Notes under the pieces: model-generated
Seen by the model: only the letters and a program-made list of their open reading frames with translations
Database searches by the model: none
What the model was told of the DNA's origin: nothing
Part shown: piece by piece, positions 60,418-64,000 of the stretch
How the letters are laid out: every line of letters begins with the position of its first letter
Numbering within the stretch: position 1 is the stretch's first letter
Source: Acanthacorydalis orientalis
Taxonomy: Eukaryota; Arthropoda; Insecta; Megaloptera; Corydalidae
Assembly: GCA_034766995.1 (NCBI GenBank)
Contig: CM068318.1
Coordinates: forward strand, 38,310,456-38,374,455
Length of the DNA stretch: 64,000 nt
Reading direction: 5' to 3'
Translations under genes and position numbers: made by a program

Positions 60418-60485
60418 GCATTAAAAAGTAATATTATTTCCTACTTGATGTTTTTGTAATTAAATATTTTCATGCATTGAAACGA

Positions 60486-60542
<57 letters not shown>
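60390..60542. repeat. two (TA)n microsatellites
   Basis: 29 bp (60390-60418) and 55 bp (60488-60542) of TA. Confidence 0.97.
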
Positions 60543-60546
<4 letters not shown>

Positions 60547-60749
60547 ATGTAAAGTTTTTAAACTGTCATTGTTTTAATACAATTTTAAATTTATATTAAT
60601 TATTCTTCAAAGTAAATAAATGTAATAAAACACAGAATTAATGCTATCTGAAATGATACTAGGGTTTTGCAAAGGGATGATGCATGTATTTTTTTATCAA
60701 AGCACATCTTCTTATCAAATGAATATGTTTATGTATGCTTTCAGAAATA

Positions 60750-61000
60750 AATTATTTTCTCAACCCATAAGTTACATTGTCCTGAGAGTACTAAAGTACA
60801 GAAAAGTCTGAATTATCTATGTTTTAATGCCATGAGAATTTTATTAGTTATTGAAAAGCGTGTAAGTAACATTCAAAAATGAACAATAATCAATTACTTA
60901 ACTTGTTTAATCAGGTTTGATTGTTGTTTGTTGGGCGAGAGAATAAATCATTTATGAAAATGAATTTAGCCACAATACCTGAATTATATTTTATATATTT
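60750..61000. repeat. foldback repeat, centre plus right arm
   Basis: GAGAGTACTAAAGTACAG, centre AAAAGTCTGAATTATC, AATGAACAATAATCAATTAC and GAATTTAGCCACAATACC at the terminus. Confidence 0.8.
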
Positions 61001-61139
61001 AGTTCGATGTTGTTTAACATTTCTGACAATGATAGAAAAAATAACTTTTATGGTCGATGTATTGTCCTGTCCAGTTATAATAAATAAAAATATTGAATTA
61101 ACAAAAACAGAAAAGTTGAAATATTATATAAATATAATC

Positions 61140-61961
61140 TAATAAAATATACGTACTTGAATTGTGGAGCACTAGTGCTAAACCCGGTTGTATATTAAAC
61201 AGCAAGAACTATTTCACATCAAATGAAAATAGTATGATGGTAGAAGCATATATGGTTCGTAAATGAGAGAATAGACTAGCAAGTTCTCTTTTAATGTAAA
61301 AGTGAAAGAAACAACTAACAAATATGGTCATATCTAATTTAACCACCTTTTTTTATTAAAAGTGCATACTGTATTTTCTCGGTAATTCCTTTTACTGTCT
61401 AATAAATAATTTATGAAATATTTTTTACATTCAAAATAATGTAAAATTGATGAAAATTCATTATCTTATTGGAAATTATAGTTTTTTTTTTATAAAACAT
61501 TTTCTAAAAATAATAAAACAAGTATTCTTATGAGTAGAATTAATTTATTAAGTTTGATTCATTCCAATCCTTTAAATGTTTGTTAATATTGATATTTCGG
61601 TATAAAAATGGGACTAAGTCTATTAATATATCATAAAGTACCGTATAAACATATCATAAAAATTGTTTCTCGATAAGATAAAAATAAATTGACACCCTTA
61701 AATTAGTGTAACGGATTGCGTTGCTCAGAACGGTTAATTGTCGAGGCCCGGATATGAGCTCATAAGTAGCATTTTAATCGGTTAAACTTCAAATCAGATC
61801 CGCTGAAGAATAAAATGGTATTGGTTTTAATCCGTACTGGAGGATAATCCGTCTAAAGAGAGTTGTGAAGTTGATCAGTTGATATTTCCTATTTTTGTTA
61901 CGTGTTTAATTTTAGCATTGCTAAATTTTTTTATAAAAAGTGATTAATGAATAAATTGATT

Positions 61962-61964
<3 letters not shown>
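61140..61964. other. mostly empty; isolated GC-richer block
   Basis: AT-rich except 61705-61870 (GAGGCCCGGATATGAGCTC, CAGATCCGCTGAAGAATAAA). This block has loose A-box-like (TTGCTCAGAACGG) and B-box-like (ACTTCAAATC) phrases and might be a worn SINE; the match is too poor to call. Confidence 0.35.

Positions 61965-62026
<62 letters not shown>
61965..62026. repeat. (TA)n-(GA)n compound microsatellite
   Basis: 41 bp of TA joined to 22 bp of GA. Confidence 0.98.
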
Positions 62027-62195
62027 GTGGCGAAATGAAGGACGAAGTGAAAAATATAGCATTTCAGTAATACACAGAGTTGTGCTAACTATATGTTTAC
62101 ATTTTTAATTATTTTTATAGCATCTTTTATTAAGAGAGATTTTTCAATAAAATAACTATGGTTTTGTGTAAAGTACTACATTAGTTATTTTATAG

Positions 62196-62199
<4 letters not shown>

Positions 62200-62250
<51 letters not shown>

Positions 62251-62262
62251 GTATGTATGTAT
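62200..62262. repeat. (TA)n microsatellite
   Basis: About 50 bp of TA, then GTATGTATG units. Confidence 0.97.
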
Positions 62263-62289
62263 ATAAAGTTTTAGGTGGTTAAAGATTGT

Positions 62290-62720
62290 CATTAATATTT
62301 TGACTTGCTTAGCACTTACATATAGAATTTTTACAATAATAAAGATTCGGTTCAATGCCAGATTTGTCAGTGCTGCACATAACTTTCATTGTTTGGAAAT
62401 TTGATTTAGTTGTTGAGTTGAAGGTTTGAAGGATGCGTGAGCTTTGAGGAATGCTGTAGCCGAATTGAATTTTTATAATCTGTTTAAAACAAATCATCCT
62501 GTTGATGCCATTTTCTGGTGACCGTCGTCCTTTTGAATCACTTGAGTTTCTCTTCTCTACTAATAGTTTGGGTACGTGTACTATCTTTTGATATATTTCA
62601 GAAAACTTCTTATTTAAAATCATTTGAAGACAGCACACGTGTCGAAACTGGTAGTAGGGAACAGAATCGCAACTGATCCAAAAGCACAAAGACCATCTGG
62701 GCAATATTTTATTAAAAAAT
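62290..62720. mobile_element. retroelement remnant sharing the 9.6 kb Penelope-like module
   Basis: 62620-62706 (TGAAGACAGCACACGTGTCG, then AAACTGGTAG, AACTGATCCAAAAGCACAAAG, ACC) repeats the module of 9688-9775. A 131-codon minus-strand frame (62309-62704) runs through the whole block. Part of it (YSIPQSSRILQTFNSTTKSN) recalls the R.L..Y phrase before the endonuclease of Penelope-like proteins, but the match is weak. Confidence 0.35.
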
Positions 62721-63631
62721 CATTTGTATTAAACGTTTGATTTGAATTTTACAGAGTATTAATTGTCTTAAGTAAATAAGTTATCAAATTTTCAAAACTC
62801 AAAAAAATCAAAATCATTCTATAACGATATTGCACAGTAAATGACAAGTTTTTGAGTTGTTTGACTTTTTTTTTAGTTTTTTGCTTTTGTTAAAATGTTA
62901 CTTTGTAAAATTCTTGACTATTTGGTTTTTAATATTTAAATTCATTTATACTGCATACCTGTTTCAAACCACATGTATTATTTTATACTTGAAAAAAAAA
63001 CCCCGCAACTTGCAGATGTAAATCTGACATAATTAAAGTGTATTTTGCATTTATAAAGTTACATATTTTTAAATTTTATATAATAAACGTTTTTTGTATT
63101 AAGGAAATTTCGAAAGGATGTATGTTGTTTAATCGTATCTTTAACAATATATTGAATTAATTTATATTTCTGACAAGTACTGTCTGTATTACGACCCGCT
63201 GAGGTTGTTGAAACTTATTTATTTCAATATTTTTTCATGGGAATAGATGTAGATCTTTGCATATAAAACAGCTTGATAAAAATTCACTCTGCTTTTACAA
63301 CGGAAGAGCATATACAAAAATTATATTGCAACAGTTATTAAATATGACTGCAAAGAGTGCACGTTGTCTACTGGAATGTTAAGAAATGTACGAATTTGTA
63401 CTCAGTGTACATTTTAGTTATTTATAAATTGATTGAATATTTATGTTTACTAATTTACTGTGTTGTCTGTTTAACATTCTGTCGTCAATTATTATTATGT
63501 CACTTCTAGTTTTACAAATTAGCATATTATTGTATTTGATTATTTAAAATCACATTAATATTGAATACATTTTTTTTTAGTACATCTTCAGGTGTTTATA
63601 TTCATTTTAATGATCGCCTGGACACATACAT

Positions 63632-63641
<10 letters not shown>
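62721..63641. other. no gene seen
   Basis: AT-rich; no recognisable frame or repeat. Confidence 0.45.
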
Positions 63642-63682
<41 letters not shown>

Positions 63683-63693
63683 AGAGAGAGAGG
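63642..63693. repeat. (TA)n-(GA)n compound microsatellite
   Basis: 39 bp of TA followed by GAGAGAGAG. Confidence 0.97.
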
Positions 63694-64000
63694 TATAGAT
63701 ATAGATGTGTAAGTTTTTATTGAATTCTAGTGCAACATTTCCAATAATAAAAATATTTACTGTATCAGAAGATGAAAATTGATAATTATGTTTTTGAATC
63801 ACGAATGATACAAATTGATACAATTACTATAACATAAATGTAAATATTTAATATTAGTATATATTTGAATCCGTGCAATTCGATTAGGATTTTAATAAAC
63901 GTATGGAATTCAATGAAAAAAAATAGAAACATTTTAATTAAGCGCCGATGTTTAACAAAACAAGTTGACATGTCGAAAATCATTACACCATATTATCCGT

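Noticed and set aside
61705..61870. tRNA gene or tRNA-derived SINE
   Set aside because: A-box-like and B-box-like phrases are poor and no cloverleaf could be drawn with confidence. Other GTTCGAATC-like phrases (for example near 53608) also lack a partner A box.

Overview
This is a eukaryotic, AT-rich, gene-poor window, most like the genome of an insect and probably a hymenopteran such as an ant. That placement is an inference. It rests on several decayed mariner elements whose ends and transposase wording match insect mariners, on non-LTR retrotransposon tails, and on the lack of any prokaryote-style gene packing. No complete protein-coding host gene is visible. The window is best read as a long intron or intergenic stretch loaded with simple repeats and dead transposons. 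One strong candidate internal exon (33427-33493) and several GC/CpG-rich pockets could belong to a host gene that extends beyond the window.

Layout: 0-6.5 kb holds a truncated mariner (1005-1332), copies of a dispersed foldback repeat, (TA)n tracts, a CpG-rich pocket (4200-4620) and a helicase-tail remnant (4843-5197). 7.6-8.8 kb is a decayed 1.2 kb mariner. 9.5-13.5 kb holds a Penelope-like module, a 530 bp internally deleted mariner, a hAT-like end, a pair of 0.2 kb inverted arms flanking a CpG-rich pocket, and a second helicase-tail remnant. 15.5-16.2 kb is CpG-rich. 16.4-23.2 kb is dominated by the foldback family, with a LINE tail at 18.7 kb. 23.8-25.1 kb is a near full-length mariner with a frameshifted transposase. 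26.7-29.6 kb holds two LINE fragments. 31.9-33.2 kb holds a third mariner plus an 80 bp mini-element. 33.4 kb is the candidate exon. 35.6-37.2 kb holds two internally deleted mariners. 38.3-39.4 kb is the largest CpG-rich pocket. 40.1-41.0 kb is a fourth mariner transposase remnant. 43.5-47 kb and 53.7-54.7 kb are further CpG-rich pockets. 56.9-59.5 kb is a long inverted duplication enclosing a foldback element and a deleted mariner. The rest is AT-rich sequence with (TA)n arrays.

The two most striking features are (i) a family of about 300 bp palindromic foldback repeats with over 25 half or whole copies in six clusters, for which I recognise no name, and (ii) more than 50 (TA)n arrays. Several arrays sit inside or directly against mariner elements, which suggests that mariner insertion at TA and TA-array growth are linked here. 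CpG-rich pockets at 4.3, 11.4, 15.7, 38.9, 44, 46.5 and 53.9 kb stand out from the background. Three of them contain the exact CRE palindrome TGACGTCA, and several contain strong splice-donor-like sites, so some may be alternative first exons or promoters.
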